DNA of 34,856 bases from the NCBI GenBank assembly GCA_938049225.1, contig CALICM010000052.1:1-34856 (forward strand), given 5' to 3'. The DNA is from an uncultured Paracoccaceae bacterium (GTDB taxonomy: Bacteria; Pseudomonadota; Alphaproteobacteria; Rhodobacterales; Rhodobacteraceae). Numbering within the stretch: position 1 is the first letter of the stretch; every line of letters begins with the position of its first letter. The notes below the pieces were generated by a model. It was not told the origin of the DNA. It ran no database searches and was given only the letters and a program-made list of their open reading frames with translations. Of the stretch, positions 17,522 through 26,038 are shown in pieces. The translations under genes and the position numbers were made by a program.

Positions 17522-18304
17522 GGCTTTCACCCCGGCGCGCCGCTCGGCGATGATTTGGGCCAGGATCGACAGGGCGATCTCCTCGGGTGTGATCGCTTGA
17601 ATGTCCAGGCCCGCCGGGGCGATGACGGCGGCCAGCGCCGCAGGATCGGCCCCCTCGGCCTCAAGCCGGGCGCGCAGGGCGGCGTATTTCTTGCGGCTAC
17701 CGACAAAGGCGACCCAGGGTGCGCCCAGGGCCGTTTGCAGGGCCTGCGCATCGCCGTTGCCCTGGGTTGCCACCACGACGAAGCGCGCTGCGCTGATATC
17801 GAAGCTGTCTTGGATCACATCAACATCAGGCGAAACCGTGGCGCCCGGGGCGCAGAGGGTGCGGTGCAGTTCGAAGCGGGCCGAAAGGTCGGCCAAGGCA
17901 AGTGCCACAGGCCCGGCGCCGCAAATCACCAAGCGGGGCAGGGGCAGGACGGGTTCTACGAAAATATCCATCGAGCCCTTGCTGGGGCAGCCGTTGCGGG
18001 CGAAGCGGATGCCCGCACGCTCGTCGCCGGGCGCGACACCTTCGGCCGCCAAAAGCGCCTCGGGCCGCAACGAGATAAACTGAGGCGCGCCGCTGGCCAC
18101 TGCCTCGCGCGCCGCTTTGGCAACGGCACCGCGCACGCAGGCGCTGCCCACCCAGCCCTCGGCCAATGTGCCGTCGGCAAGGACCAGCGCCTTGGCCCCA
18201 GGTTTGGCCGAAGTCGCATCCACCGTCCGCACCACGGTGGCCACGGCAAAAGGCTGGCCCTCGGCCTGCAGTTGATCCATGCGGGTCCGCAACGGATCAG
18301 TCAT
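17498..18304 (-). CDS. coxF: CoxF/XdhC-family maturation protein of CO dehydrogenase
   Basis: A 268-residue XdhC/CoxI-family protein. The N-terminal domain has VRTVDATSAKPGAKALV and WVGSACVRGAV; the middle has NGCPSKGSMDIFVEP; the C-terminal Rossmann domain begins with VICGAGPVALALADL. Family members help mature and insert the molybdenum cofactor. It is the sixth gene of the coxMSLDEF order, starting inside the coxE stop (ATGA). Its 3' end overlaps convergent nagA. The role in inserting the sulfurated or Cu-containing cofactor into CoxL is inferred from the operon. Confidence 0.88.
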   Translation of the reverse strand: MTDPLRTRMDQLQAEGQPFAVATVVRTVDATSAKPGAKALVLADGTLAEGWVGSACVRGAVAKAAREAVASGAPQFISLRPEALLAAEGVAPGDERAGIRFARNGCPSKGSMDIFVEPVLPLPRLVICGAGPVALALADLSARFELHRTLCAPGATVSPDVDVIQDSFDISAARFVVVATQGNGDAQALQTALGAPWVAFVGSRKKYAALRARLEAEGADPAALAAVIAPAGLDIQAITPEEIALSILAQIIAERRAGVKASEGRGEG

Positions 18305-19482
18305 AAGCGGCCCAGCCGTGTTTCTAACGCAGCCAGATCGCCCAGCGTATTCGCCGCCGCGAACAGGTCCAAATGGGGCAGGGCAGCGGCCATACCGCGT
18401 GCGACCGGTGCGTAACCGGCCCAGCCCTTTAGCGGGTTCAGCCAGACGATACGGCAGCCCCGCTTGCGCAATCGTTTGAGGGCCGCATCCAGTACTTCGG
18501 GCGGGTCAGTGTCATAGCCATCCGACAGGATCACCACCACGCTGCGCCCATCCACGAACCGTCGGGCATAGCTGCGCGCGAATTGGTCCAGGTTACCGCC
18601 AATGCGCGAGCCACCACCAAACCCGTCCGCCAACAGCGTAATCCGGTTCAGCGCGCGCAACGGATCGTCGTCGCGCAGCGCTTCGGTGATCCGCACCAGA
18701 CGGGTGTGAAACAGATAGGCGTCCGAGGCCGGATCGGCGCGCATCAGCCCGGCCAGGAACGCCAGAAACGGGCGCGCGTAGACGGTCATCGAGCCTGAGA
18801 CATCGCAGAGCGCCACGATCTTGACCGGTCGGTCCGGCCGCCGCCGCCGTGCCAGGCGCAGCGGCTCGCCGCCCGTTGCCAGGCTGGCACGGATCGTGCG
18901 CCGCAGATCCAGCTGCGCCCCCTTGCGCGCCGCCCTCCGACGGCGCGAGCGCCGGTCGCGCAGGGCCTGCCCCAGACGCCGCGCGACGGCCTCGGCCGCG
19001 CGAATATCCTCGGCCGAGACCAATTCCCGCAAATCTTTCTTCATCAGATTGCGGGCGGTCGATGCAACCAGCTTGCCGGTCCCCTCGGACGCGGTCTCGC
19101 CGTCGCCAGCTTCTGGCGCGTGGATCGAGCCGGCCGTCCCAGCCTCGGCCCCGTGATCTTCACGGCTGCTGCGCACATGCTGGGGCGCCGAGGTTCGTTC
19201 GGAGGGCAGCACCTTTTGCCGGACCCGGCCATCGGCCATCCAATAGCTGTCGAACAACCGGTCGAACCGTATGACATCCTCGGCACAGCCTGCGCAGACC
19301 GCCTTCAAAGCCAGCCGCGCCTGGCCCGGGTCGGCGCCCTCGACTGTTGTCAACGCCCGCAGGGCGGTATCCGTCTCGGCCACGCCCAGGCGAAACCCAT
19401 GGTCCCGCAAATGCCCCACGAAACCCGCGACCCGCGCGGCCGGTCCCGGATCCCTGGCCGCAAAACGGGTGACCTTGCTCAC
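18301..19482 (-). CDS. coxE: CoxE, VWA-domain maturation protein
   Basis: A 393-residue protein with a C-terminal von Willebrand A domain. The MIDAS motif is DVSGS at residues 227-231, with a later LSDGYDTDPPE supplying the acidic ligand region. An arginine-rich segment (about 170-220) precedes it, and the N-terminal helical part is usual in the CoxE family. CoxE works with the MoxR ATPase CoxD in building the Cu-S-Mo centre of CO dehydrogenase in Oligotropha. It overlaps the coxD stop by 4 bases and the coxF start by 4 bases. The middle (residues 95-140) is acidic and variable, probably a flexible linker. Confidence 0.9.
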   Translation of the reverse strand: MSKVTRFAARDPGPAARVAGFVGHLRDHGFRLGVAETDTALRALTTVEGADPGQARLALKAVCAGCAEDVIRFDRLFDSYWMADGRVRQKVLPSERTSAPQHVRSSREDHGAEAGTAGSIHAPEAGDGETASEGTGKLVASTARNLMKKDLRELVSAEDIRAAEAVARRLGQALRDRRSRRRRAARKGAQLDLRRTIRASLATGGEPLRLARRRRPDRPVKIVALCDVSGSMTVYARPFLAFLAGLMRADPASDAYLFHTRLVRITEALRDDDPLRALNRITLLADGFGGGSRIGGNLDQFARSYARRFVDGRSVVVILSDGYDTDPPEVLDAALKRLRKRGCRIVWLNPLKGWAGYAPVARGMAAALPHLDLFAAANTLGDLAALETRLGRL

Positions 19483-20357
19483 GCGGCCTTGCCCGCCAGC
19501 CGGGCGGCCACTTCGGGCGGGATTGCGGCCCGGTCGGATTGGGTTTTCAGCAGAGTGGCCAGGGTTGCCTGCAGCACCTCTGGATCGTCGGTCAGATCAT
19601 TCACGCCCAACCCGATTAGGGCGGCGGCGAAATCCAGCATCTCGGCGATGCCGGGGGTTTTCTCAAGGTCTTCGCGGCGGATGGCCTGGACAAAGCCCAC
19701 GATCTGCCTGGCCAATTGCGCCTCCACACCGGGGCAGCGGGCGGCCAAGATCGCCAGTTCTGCCGTCCGATCCGGATAGTCGACATGGGCATAGATGCAG
19801 CGCCGCCGTAGTGCGTCACTCAGGTCGCGGGTGCCATTGGAGGTCAGGATCACATGCGGGCGGGTGGTGGCCTGAATGGTCCCCAGCTCAGGCACGGTGA
19901 TTTGAAACTCGGACAGAACTTCCAGCAGATAAGCCTCAAATTCCTCATCCGCTCGGTCGATCTCGTCGATCAACAGGACGGGCGCGACCGGGCGTCGGAT
20001 CGCCTGCAGCAGGGGCCGCTCTAGCAGGTACTCTTCTGAGAAGATCCGGGCTTCGACCGCCTTTCCGGTCTCGCCATCCTCGGCCGCCGCGCGGATCGCC
20101 AAAAGCTGCCGCTGGTAGTTCCATTCATAGATCGCCTGCGCGGCATCAAGCCCCTCATAGCACTGCAGCCGGATCAGCTCGCAGCTCTCAACTTGCGCCA
20201 GGACGCGCGCCACTTCGGTCTTACCGACCCCAGCCGCGCCTTCCAGCAGCAAGGGGCGCCCCAGGGACATGGCGATATACAGCGCCATCGCCAGATCGTC
20301 GGGCGCGATATAGCCGGTCTCGGCCATCTGGGCCCGCAGCGTTTCCCAGTTTCTCAT
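19479..20357 (-). CDS. coxD: CoxD, MoxR-type AAA ATPase
   Basis: A 292-residue AAA+ ATPase. Walker A is GAAGVGKT (residues 40-47), Walker B is LLIDEIDRAD with D131 and E132, sensor 1 is ILTSNGTRDL, and arginines in DALRRRCIY form the finger region. In Oligotropha CoxD is a membrane-associated chaperone needed for sulfuration and copper insertion at the CoxL active site. The pairing with a VWA protein directly downstream is the standard MoxR arrangement. The gene starts 57 bases after coxL; a hairpin lies in between. Confidence 0.92.
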   Translation of the reverse strand: MRNWETLRAQMAETGYIAPDDLAMALYIAMSLGRPLLLEGAAGVGKTEVARVLAQVESCELIRLQCYEGLDAAQAIYEWNYQRQLLAIRAAAEDGETGKAVEARIFSEEYLLERPLLQAIRRPVAPVLLIDEIDRADEEFEAYLLEVLSEFQITVPELGTIQATTRPHVILTSNGTRDLSDALRRRCIYAHVDYPDRTAELAILAARCPGVEAQLARQIVGFVQAIRREDLEKTPGIAEMLDFAAALIGLGVNDLTDDPEVLQATLATLLKTQSDRAAIPPEVAARLAGKAA

Positions 20358-20379
20358 CGTGCCGGGCCCAAGGCAACGG

Positions 20380-20400
20380 GGGTGGGCAGATTGCCCACCC
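20380..20400 (-). terminator. Hairpin between coxL and coxD
   Basis: GGGTGGGCA and TGCCCACCC form a perfect 9-base stem with a 3-base loop, 14 bases after the coxL stop codon. There is no T-run on the minus strand. It probably protects the 3' end of the structural coxMSL message and lowers expression of the accessory genes, which are needed in smaller amounts. Confidence 0.6.
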
Positions 20401-20414
20401 TAGGGGGGGGCTCT

Positions 20415-22838
20415 TTAGTCATGCAGACCCAGGTCATTGGCGATTTTCCAGATCCGCCAATGGTCGTGGGGCATGTTTGATTGCCGCAGTCCGAAGGCAC
20501 GGAAGGCGTCGTGCACGGCGTTGGAAAATGCCGGCACGCCGCCCACATTCGGGCTTTCGCCGACGCCCTTGGCGCCGATGGGGTGGTGTGGGCTGGGGGT
20601 TTCGGTGAAATCGGTGGTATAATGCGGGGTTTCGACCGCCGTGGGCAGGAAGAAATCCATCAAGGTGCCGGTCTTCACATTCCCCATCTCGTCATAGGCG
20701 ATCTCTTGGCCCATGGCGATGGCTAGTGCCTCGGTCAGCCCGCCATGCACCTGACCCTCGATCACCATCGGGTTGATCCGGGTGCCGCAATCGTCCAGCG
20801 CATAGAACTGCCGGACCTCATGCGTGCCGGTGTCCACGTCGATCTCCATCACACAGACGTAAGCGCCGAAGGGATAGGTCATATTGGGCGGGTCGTAATA
20901 GCTGACCGCCTCCAGCCCCGGCTCGACCCCCGGGATGGCTTGGTTGTACGAGGCATAGGCGATCTCGGCCATTGTCTTGAAACGTTCGGGCGCGCCCTTG
21001 ACCACGAAACGGTCGACGTCGAACTCGACATCGTCGTCATGCACCTCAAGCAGATAGGCCGCGATCATCTGCGCCTTGGCCCGGATCTTGCGCCCCGCCA
21101 TGGCCGTGGCTGCCCCCGCGACAGGGGTCGAGCGCGAGCCATATGTTCCCAGACCATAAGGCGCGGTATCGGTATCGCCCTCTTCGATGGTGATACTATC
21201 CGCGGGGATCCCGATCTCGGTTGCCAGGATCTGCGCAAAGGTCGTCGCATGCCCCTGACCCTGGGAAATCGTGCCCAGTCGGGCAATCGCGCTGCCGGTG
21301 GGGTGAATGCGGATCTCGCAGCTGTCGAACATCCCCATTCCCAGGATATCGCAGTTTTTAACTGGCCCCGCGCCCACAATCTCGGTGAAATGGCACAGGC
21401 CGATGCCCAGCAACTTGCGGGTCTCGCCACGCTTGAACGCTTCGACACGCGCGGCCTGTTCTTTGCGCAGACCTGCGTAGTCGACGGCCTCAAGCGCCTT
21501 GTCCCAGGCGGTATGGTAGTCGCCGCTGTCATACTCCCAGCCGAGGGCCGAGTGATACGGAAACTGGTCCTTTTTGATGAAATTGATCCGGCGCAGCTCG
21601 GCCGCGTCCATGTTCAACTCCATGGCCAGAACCTCGATCATCCGTTCGATGAAATAGGCGGCCTCGGTCACCCGGAACGAGCAGCGATAGGCCACGCCAC
21701 CAGGTGCTTTGTTGGTATAGACCCCGTCCACACCGCAATACGCCACCGGGATGTCATAGGACCCCGTGCAGATGTGAAAGAACCCCGCCGGGAACTTCGT
21801 GGGATCCGCGCAGGCGTCAAAGGCGCCGTGGTCGGCGGTCACATGCGCATGCAGGGCGGTGATCTTTCCGTCCTTGGTGGCGCTGATCCGCCCCTTCATC
21901 CAATAGTCCCGCGCAAAGGCGGTGGTCATCAGATTGTCCATCCGATCCTCGATGAACTTCACCGGGCGCCCCGTGACGATCGAGGCGACGATGGAGCAGA
22001 CATAGCCGGGATAGACGCCCACTTTATTTCCGAAGCCACCGCCGATATCGGGGCTGACCACGCGGATGTTGTGCTCCTCAATCCCGCTCAGTAGCGAAGC
22101 GACCGTGCGCACCACATGCGGCGCTTGGAATGTCCCGTACAACGTCAGCTTGCCGTTGACCTTGTCCATCGAGGCGACCGAGCCGCAGGTCTCGAGCGGG
22201 CAGGGGTGTACGCGCTGATAGCAGATCATTTCCTCCGCCACGACTTCGGCGCTGTCGATCACCTGCTCGGTGGCCGCTTTGTCGCCCTCTTCCCACAGGA
22301 AGATATGGTTGTGATGGCGGCGGGGGCCATGGGCGCCATCGGCCCCGGCCTCAAGATCCTCACGCAAGACAGGTGCATCTGGTGCAAGCGCCTTGAACGG
22401 GTCAACGACGACCGGCAGTTCTTCATACTCAACCTCGACCAGTTCAACCGCGTCGGCGGCGATATACCGATCCTCGGCCACGACAAAGGCGACCTCCTGA
22501 CCCTGGAACAGCACCTTGCCGTCGGCCAGCACCATCTGTTTGTCGCCCGCCAGCGTGGGCATCCAATGCAAGGACAAAGGCTCCAGATCCTTGGCCTGCA
22601 GAACGGCGATCACACCAGGCAGCGCCATGGCCGCGTCAATGTTCACCGACTTGATCCGCGCATGCCCATAGGGCGAGCGCACGAAATCGCCGTGCAGCAT
22701 GCCGGGCAGCTTGATGTCGTCGACATAGTTGCCCTTGCCCTGGGTGAACCGCGCATCCTCGACGCGTTTGCGGCTGGTGCCCAGGCCCTTCAGTTTCGCC
22801 GAGCGTTCTTCGCGGGTGGGAGGTGTCAGGTCGTTCAT
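20415..22838 (-). CDS. coxL: Form I carbon monoxide dehydrogenase, large (Mo-Cu) subunit CoxL
   Basis: An 807-residue molybdenum hydroxylase, close to Oligotropha CoxL in length (809). The active-site loop is AYRCSFR at residues 383-389, the form I signature in which the cysteine (C386) binds copper; form II proteins have AYRGAGR instead. Other cofactor segments are present: [11 protein letters not shown] (264-274), [10 protein letters not shown] and GAKGVGES with the catalytic glutamate near the C-terminus. The enzyme oxidises CO with water to CO2 and passes electrons through CoxS and CoxM to quinones. The start overlaps the coxS stop by ATGA. Confidence 0.96.
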   Translation of the reverse strand: MNDLTPPTREERSAKLKGLGTSRKRVEDARFTQGKGNYVDDIKLPGMLHGDFVRSPYGHARIKSVNIDAAMALPGVIAVLQAKDLEPLSLHWMPTLAGDKQMVLADGKVLFQGQEVAFVVAEDRYIAADAVELVEVEYEELPVVVDPFKALAPDAPVLREDLEAGADGAHGPRRHHNHIFLWEEGDKAATEQVIDSAEVVAEEMICYQRVHPCPLETCGSVASMDKVNGKLTLYGTFQAPHVVRTVASLLSGIEEHNIRVVSPDIGGGFGNKVGVYPGYVCSIVASIVTGRPVKFIEDRMDNLMTTAFARDYWMKGRISATKDGKITALHAHVTADHGAFDACADPTKFPAGFFHICTGSYDIPVAYCGVDGVYTNKAPGGVAYRCSFRVTEAAYFIERMIEVLAMELNMDAAELRRINFIKKDQFPYHSALGWEYDSGDYHTAWDKALEAVDYAGLRKEQAARVEAFKRGETRKLLGIGLCHFTEIVGAGPVKNCDILGMGMFDSCEIRIHPTGSAIARLGTISQGQGHATTFAQILATEIGIPADSITIEEGDTDTAPYGLGTYGSRSTPVAGAATAMAGRKIRAKAQMIAAYLLEVHDDDVEFDVDRFVVKGAPERFKTMAEIAYASYNQAIPGVEPGLEAVSYYDPPNMTYPFGAYVCVMEIDVDTGTHEVRQFYALDDCGTRINPMVIEGQVHGGLTEALAIAMGQEIAYDEMGNVKTGTLMDFFLPTAVETPHYTTDFTETPSPHHPIGAKGVGESPNVGGVPAFSNAVHDAFRAFGLRQSNMPHDHWRIWKIANDLGLHD

Positions 22839-23326
22839 TCTGCGGCCTCCTTAGCGGCGTTGATCTGAGCGGCGGCGGCCAGGATGGATTTGACGATGTT
22901 CTGATAGCCGGTGCAGCGGCACAGGTTGCCGGCGATGCCCATGCGGACCTCGACCTCGGTTGGGTTCGGGTTTTCTTGCAGCAGCCGGTGCGCGCGGGTG
23001 ATCATGCCTGGCGTGCAATAGCCGCACTGCAGGCCATGATGCTCTTTGAAGGCTTCCTGCAGCACATGCAGGCCATCGGGATCACCCAGCCCTTCGATGG
23101 TGGTGATCTCGGCGCCATCGGCTTGGGCTGCGAACACTGTGCAGGATTTCACCGACATGCCGTTCATCTCGACCGTGCAGGCGCCACAATGGCTGGTCTC
23201 GCAGCCCACATGCGGGCCGGTCAGGTCCAGCTTCTCGCGCAGCACGTAGATCAGCAGTTCGCGCGGCTCGGCCATTACCTCTTTGACCTGGCCGTTCACG
23301 GTCATCTTGTAAATCTGTTTGCCCAT
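22835..23326 (-). CDS. coxS: CO dehydrogenase small iron-sulfur subunit CoxS
   Basis: A 163-residue protein carrying two [2Fe-2S] clusters. The plant-type ferredoxin motif is [12 protein letters not shown] in the N-terminal half with a further cysteine in VKSCTVF; the second cluster ligands are in CGYCTPGM and [10 protein letters not shown]. It carries electrons from the CoxL active site to the FAD of CoxM. ATG at 23326 has AAGGAG upstream, and this ribosome site overlaps the coxM stop region (TAAGGAG). Gene order M-S-L is that of known cox operons. Confidence 0.96.
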   Translation of the reverse strand: MGKQIYKMTVNGQVKEVMAEPRELLIYVLREKLDLTGPHVGCETSHCGACTVEMNGMSVKSCTVFAAQADGAEITTIEGLGDPDGLHVLQEAFKEHHGLQCGYCTPGMITRAHRLLQENPNPTEVEVRMGIAGNLCRCTGYQNIVKSILAAAAQINAAKEAAE

Positions 23327-23337
23327 GGTCCTGCTCC

Positions 23338-24192
23338 TTACGCTCGCGACCAGGCGCGGCTGATCGCCCGCCCGATGATAATCCCCGCCACATGGCGCTT
23401 AAAGGCCACCGGCCCGCGATTATCCTCTGCCGGGTCGATATCGGCCACGGCTGCGGCTACAGCGGTCTTGACCGCCTCGGGCCCACAATCCGTGCCGACC
23501 AATGCTGCCCCTGCGGCCTCGGACCAGACCGGCACATCCGCCAGGTTCGTCATCGCGACCGAGGCCGAGGTGCAAAGCGCCCCCTCCTTGGCCAGGACGA
23601 CCCCGCAGGCGGCTGTCGCATAATCCCCGACTTTGCGTTTCTGCTTCTCATAGGCATAGCCACCGACCGGCACCGCGAAGCTGATCTGCGTCAGGATCTC
23701 GTCATCCGCCCGCGCTGTGAAATACGCGGCCTCGTAATACGCTCGTGCCGCGACCTCGCGGCTGCCGTTCGGCCCCTGAAGCGTAAAGCGCGCATCCAAA
23801 CACTGCATCAACCCCGGCATATCGTTGCCTGGGTCGCCGTTCGCTACATTCCCCCCAACGGTGCCCATATACCGCACTTGAGGATCCGCGATCTGCAGCG
23901 CTGCCTCGCGCACAATCGGCGCCGCCTCGGCCAGTTCTGCGCTTTCGATCAAGCTGTGCTGCGTGACCATTGCCCCCAGTGTGACGTGGCCGTCCGCCAC
24001 CGAAATCCCCTTCAATTCGGCCACATCCTGCAAATCCACCAGATGCTCGACGCTGGCCATCCGCAGCTTCATCATCGGGATTAAGCTGTGGCCGCCTGCC
24101 AAAACACGGGCGTCGTCGCCATGCGTGCTGAGCAGGCTAAGTGCGCCGGCGACGTCACTTGGCCGGTGGTACTCGAATGCGGCTGGTATCAT
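23338..24192 (-). CDS. coxM: CO dehydrogenase medium FAD subunit CoxM
   Basis: A 284-residue flavoprotein (Oligotropha CoxM has 288). FAD-binding segments are [13 protein letters not shown] (near 32-44) and [14 protein letters not shown] (near 115-128), followed by the C-terminal CO_deh_flav_C domain. It hands electrons from CoxS to the quinone pool. ATG at 24192 has GGGGAGGG just upstream. It is the first gene of the cox operon; a candidate promoter is at 24248-24275. Confidence 0.95.
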   Translation of the reverse strand: MIPAAFEYHRPSDVAGALSLLSTHGDDARVLAGGHSLIPMMKLRMASVEHLVDLQDVAELKGISVADGHVTLGAMVTQHSLIESAELAEAAPIVREAALQIADPQVRYMGTVGGNVANGDPGNDMPGLMQCLDARFTLQGPNGSREVAARAYYEAAYFTARADDEILTQISFAVPVGGYAYEKQKRKVGDYATAACGVVLAKEGALCTSASVAMTNLADVPVWSEAAGAALVGTDCGPEAVKTAVAAAVADIDPAEDNRGPVAFKRHVAGIIIGRAISRAWSRA

Positions 24193-24220
24193 TTTGCCCT
24201 CCCCGGACGGTAGTGGTGCT

Positions 24221-24235
24221 GTCGCTTACTGCGAC
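24221..24235. promoter_or_regulatory. Inverted repeat between the candidate cox promoter and coxM
   Basis: GTCGC and GCGAC flank a 5-base spacer, 29 bases before the coxM start and about 13 bases downstream of the candidate -10 element. Its position would suit a repressor site or a small 5' UTR hairpin. The arms are short, so chance is a real possibility. Confidence 0.3.
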
Positions 24236-24247
24236 TTAACACCAGGT

Positions 24248-24275
24248 ACCATACGGCTGAACTGACACCTGTCCA
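24248..24275 (-). promoter_or_regulatory. Candidate promoter of the cox operon
   Basis: On the minus strand TGGACA (24270-24275) is followed after 16 bases by TATGGT (24248-24253), a fair fit to sigma-70 -35 and -10 elements. It lies 56 bases before the coxM start. Alphaproteobacterial promoters are loose, so this is a visual candidate only. Confidence 0.35.
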
Positions 24276-24327
24276 CCTAATTTACTGTGCGGCCCAGCAA
24301 GCTTTTGGCAATTCGACTCGAACCTGA

Positions 24328-24374
24328 ATCGGCTTTCGCGGCCTTTCGCCTTCGGCTTGAACACGAAAGCCGAT
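24328..24374. terminator. 11-base inverted repeat after the TPR-like gene
   Basis: ATCGGCTTTCG (24328-24338) and CGAAAGCCGAT (24364-24374) pair perfectly around a 25-base loop that itself contains related CTTTCG and TTCGGC blocks. It begins 32 bases beyond the stop of the minus-strand gene ending at 24406, and could end its transcript before the cox operon. No T-run follows. Confidence 0.5.
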
Positions 24375-24405
24375 CAGTGATGGTTTAAGGTGAAACCAAA
24401 GCGCG

Positions 24406-25275
24406 CTAGTCGGCCTGGGAGGGCAATTGATCCAGGATCACATGCGCATTCCCCGCCCCTCGTTCGCGCGCCAATAGGGCTGTGCGCCGAGCGTCGTCGA
24501 TGCGTTCCTCGGCCAACAACCACCGCGCCAGGCGGATCGTCGCTTGGGCGGGCAGGGGGCCGAGTTTTTCGGCGGATTCAAACGCGGATATTGCTTGTGA
24601 CATCTGTCCCTGTGCCTCGTGAATGCCGCCGATCCGGCGCCAGGTGTGTGCTGTCGGCCAGCACGTCAAACTTCGATGTAACAGCGCGATGGCCTCGGCG
24701 TCACGCGCCTGGCGCCGCCGCACGCCTGCCGCTTGGCCAAAGAAAAAGCCCCAGTCACGGGTTCTGGGTGGGCGCTCGGGCACCACGGCCAGATCCTGGT
24801 CCAGCAAGCTGCCTGCCCCTTCAGCGTCTCCAACTTTCAGTAGTTGGGTATAGATCGAGGCTGACAACCCCGCCTCGACCCGCTCGGCCGCCGCGCGGGC
24901 GCGGTATCGTGCGACCGAGGCCGCAGTGACCAGCGTGTCCCGCTGCAACTGCAAGTACAATGTAAGGGTCAGCAGGGCGGACCCCTCGACCATCGCCAAT
25001 TCCTTGGGTAGATCCAGCGCGGCCTCGGTCCGGTGCAGATCAAAGGGGGTCATGGCCCCCACCTCGGCCTCGAGCCGGGGCAGTAGCGCACCGATCTTCG
25101 CACAGTGGTTCAGTTCCTTCGGTGACAGATGGGCCCATCCCTCGCGTCGGGCCTGACCATTCTCCATCACCGCCACCGCGACAAACTCCCACCGGCGTTT
25201 TTCCGGTACTTCGCTGTGCTCGAAAACCACGATGGTCTCGCCCCGTCGCGCTGGCAAAAAAATCCGCTCACCCAT
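24406..25275 (-). CDS. Hypothetical protein with TPR-like C-terminal half
   Basis: A 289-residue protein that I do not recognise as a named family. No signal peptide or membrane helix is visible, so it is probably cytosolic. The first 100 residues form a mixed region (FLPARRGETIVVFEHSEVPEKRRWEF). The rest is alanine- and arginine-rich helix; residues 190-280 show TPR-like spacing (EAIALLHRSLTCWPTAHTW, QAISAFESAEKLGPLP, DARRTALLARERGAG). ATG at 25275 has GAGG at suitable spacing. Codon use looks like the rest of the chromosome. It lies upstream of cox in the same direction but is separated by 213 bases with a hairpin and a candidate promoter, so it is probably a separate unit. Confidence 0.7.
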   Translation of the reverse strand: MGERIFLPARRGETIVVFEHSEVPEKRRWEFVAVAVMENGQARREGWAHLSPKELNHCAKIGALLPRLEAEVGAMTPFDLHRTEAALDLPKELAMVEGSALLTLTLYLQLQRDTLVTAASVARYRARAAAERVEAGLSASIYTQLLKVGDAEGAGSLLDQDLAVVPERPPRTRDWGFFFGQAAGVRRRQARDAEAIALLHRSLTCWPTAHTWRRIGGIHEAQGQMSQAISAFESAEKLGPLPAQATIRLARWLLAEERIDDARRTALLARERGAGNAHVILDQLPSQAD

Positions 25276-25668
25276 CCGTCAAACCTCGATCAGTCCCGCC
25301 TGCGTTGGCGCAAGCTATCGCTATCGCCCAAAAGGGTAAACCGATGCCTGCCCCAACACACAAGTGTGTGGCAAGGCACGAAACCCATGCGCTGTCGCGC
25401 GAATGGTTGAGTGCATGTTGGCGTGGTTGTGAACCTGGGCTGGGGGGATCGGGTCGTTGCGCAAGGATTGCGGCTTAGTAACCGACCGGGCGGCACATGT
25501 GATGGCATCGTTACTTGGTGTCGGTTGGAAGGCGCGCGCAGGTTGTTGAAGAAGCAAATCCAAAGCCTCTGGAGTAACTCGACGAGCATTGTTGAATAAA
25601 TTTACCAAATGGTCAAATCTAGTCGCTATTATTACACACTCGCAGGACACAACCGAAATACTGCTAAC

Positions 25669-25682
25669 GTGACGTCAGTCAC
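25669..25682. promoter_or_regulatory. Inverted repeat GTGAC-GTCA-GTCAC
   Basis: A 5-base inverted repeat with a 4-base centre, overlapping the perfect 8-base palindrome TGACGTCA. It lies 111 bases before the small plus-strand ORF, in AT-rich DNA. It looks like a protein-binding site; the regulator is unknown. Confidence 0.35.
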
Positions 25683-25687
25683 TATTC

Positions 25688-25707
25688 ATCTAGGATTTTA
25701 ACTAGAT
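25688..25707. promoter_or_regulatory. Inverted repeat ATCTAG-N8-CTAGAT
   Basis: Two perfect 6-base arms around an AT-rich 8-base centre, six bases after the previous inverted repeat and about 86 bases upstream of the small ORF. The spacing of the arm centres, 14 bases, is somewhat longer than one helical turn. It may be an operator. Confidence 0.35.
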
Positions 25708-25792
25708 TCACATTGTAATCTTTTCAGCATTGCAGTCTACCTACAGATAGGATTGCGTCGGGGTGGGACCGGCACGCAAATGCGAGCTTTTG

Positions 25793-25981
25793 ATGTATTT
25801 ACCGAAAAATAATGATCAAATGGCCGAGATACTGGTCGACTTGATAACATACGCACGGGCGAGTGGGCAGGCCGATTTGGCCGAATGTTTGTCAGATGCA
25901 CTAGTGACGCTGACCGTCCGTGTTCAGCGGCTCGCGACACAGGCCGAGTCGCGCGCGGCGACTAAGGATCAGCCGACCTGA
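25793..25981 (+). CDS. Small hypothetical protein (62 residues)
   Basis: A short acidic-to-neutral helical protein. The core MAEILVDLITYARASGQADLAECLSDALVTLTV looks like a two-helix bundle with regular leucine spacing, resembling small uncharacterised proteins of Rhodobacteraceae that carry the pattern LxxLIxxAR..LxxLAexLe. The start could be ATG at 25793 or ATG at 25820; neither has a strong ribosome site. It stands alone, preceded by the inverted repeats at 25669 and 25688 and followed by a convergent gene. I give it moderate confidence because the reading is short. Confidence 0.5.
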   Translation: MYLPKNNDQMAEILVDLITYARASGQADLAECLSDALVTLTVRVQRLATQAESRAATKDQPT

Positions 25982-26038
25982 CAGCAGGGTCGACATCCCA
26001 TTAAAGTCGCCCAGGCACAAGCCGGGCCATGCCCCCAA

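Larger units (their letters stand above)
25276..25792. other. Intergenic stretch with palindromes, no gene recognised
   Basis: About 517 bases without a convincing gene. Open frames on both strands are short and low-complexity. It holds a near-palindrome CACACA-AG-TGTGTG at 25357-25370, and an AT-rich part from 25580 on. The piece CATTGTTGAATAAATTTACC at 25587-25606 reminds me of IS5-family terminal repeats, but no transposase is nearby. Two inverted repeats are listed separately. Confidence 0.6.

Noticed and set aside
20745-22094. Long plus-strand open frame opposite coxL
   Set aside because: Rich in His, Gly and Arg with no domain; a typical shadow of high-GC coding sequence on the opposite strand.
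25587-25606. Possible IS5-family terminal repeat
   Set aside because: A resemblance only; no partner end, target duplication or transposase is visible, so it is not listed as a mobile element.
25290-25650. Short overlapping minus-strand ORFs in the intergenic stretch
   Set aside because: Rich in Arg, Pro and Thr, no ribosome sites, and no family resemblance.
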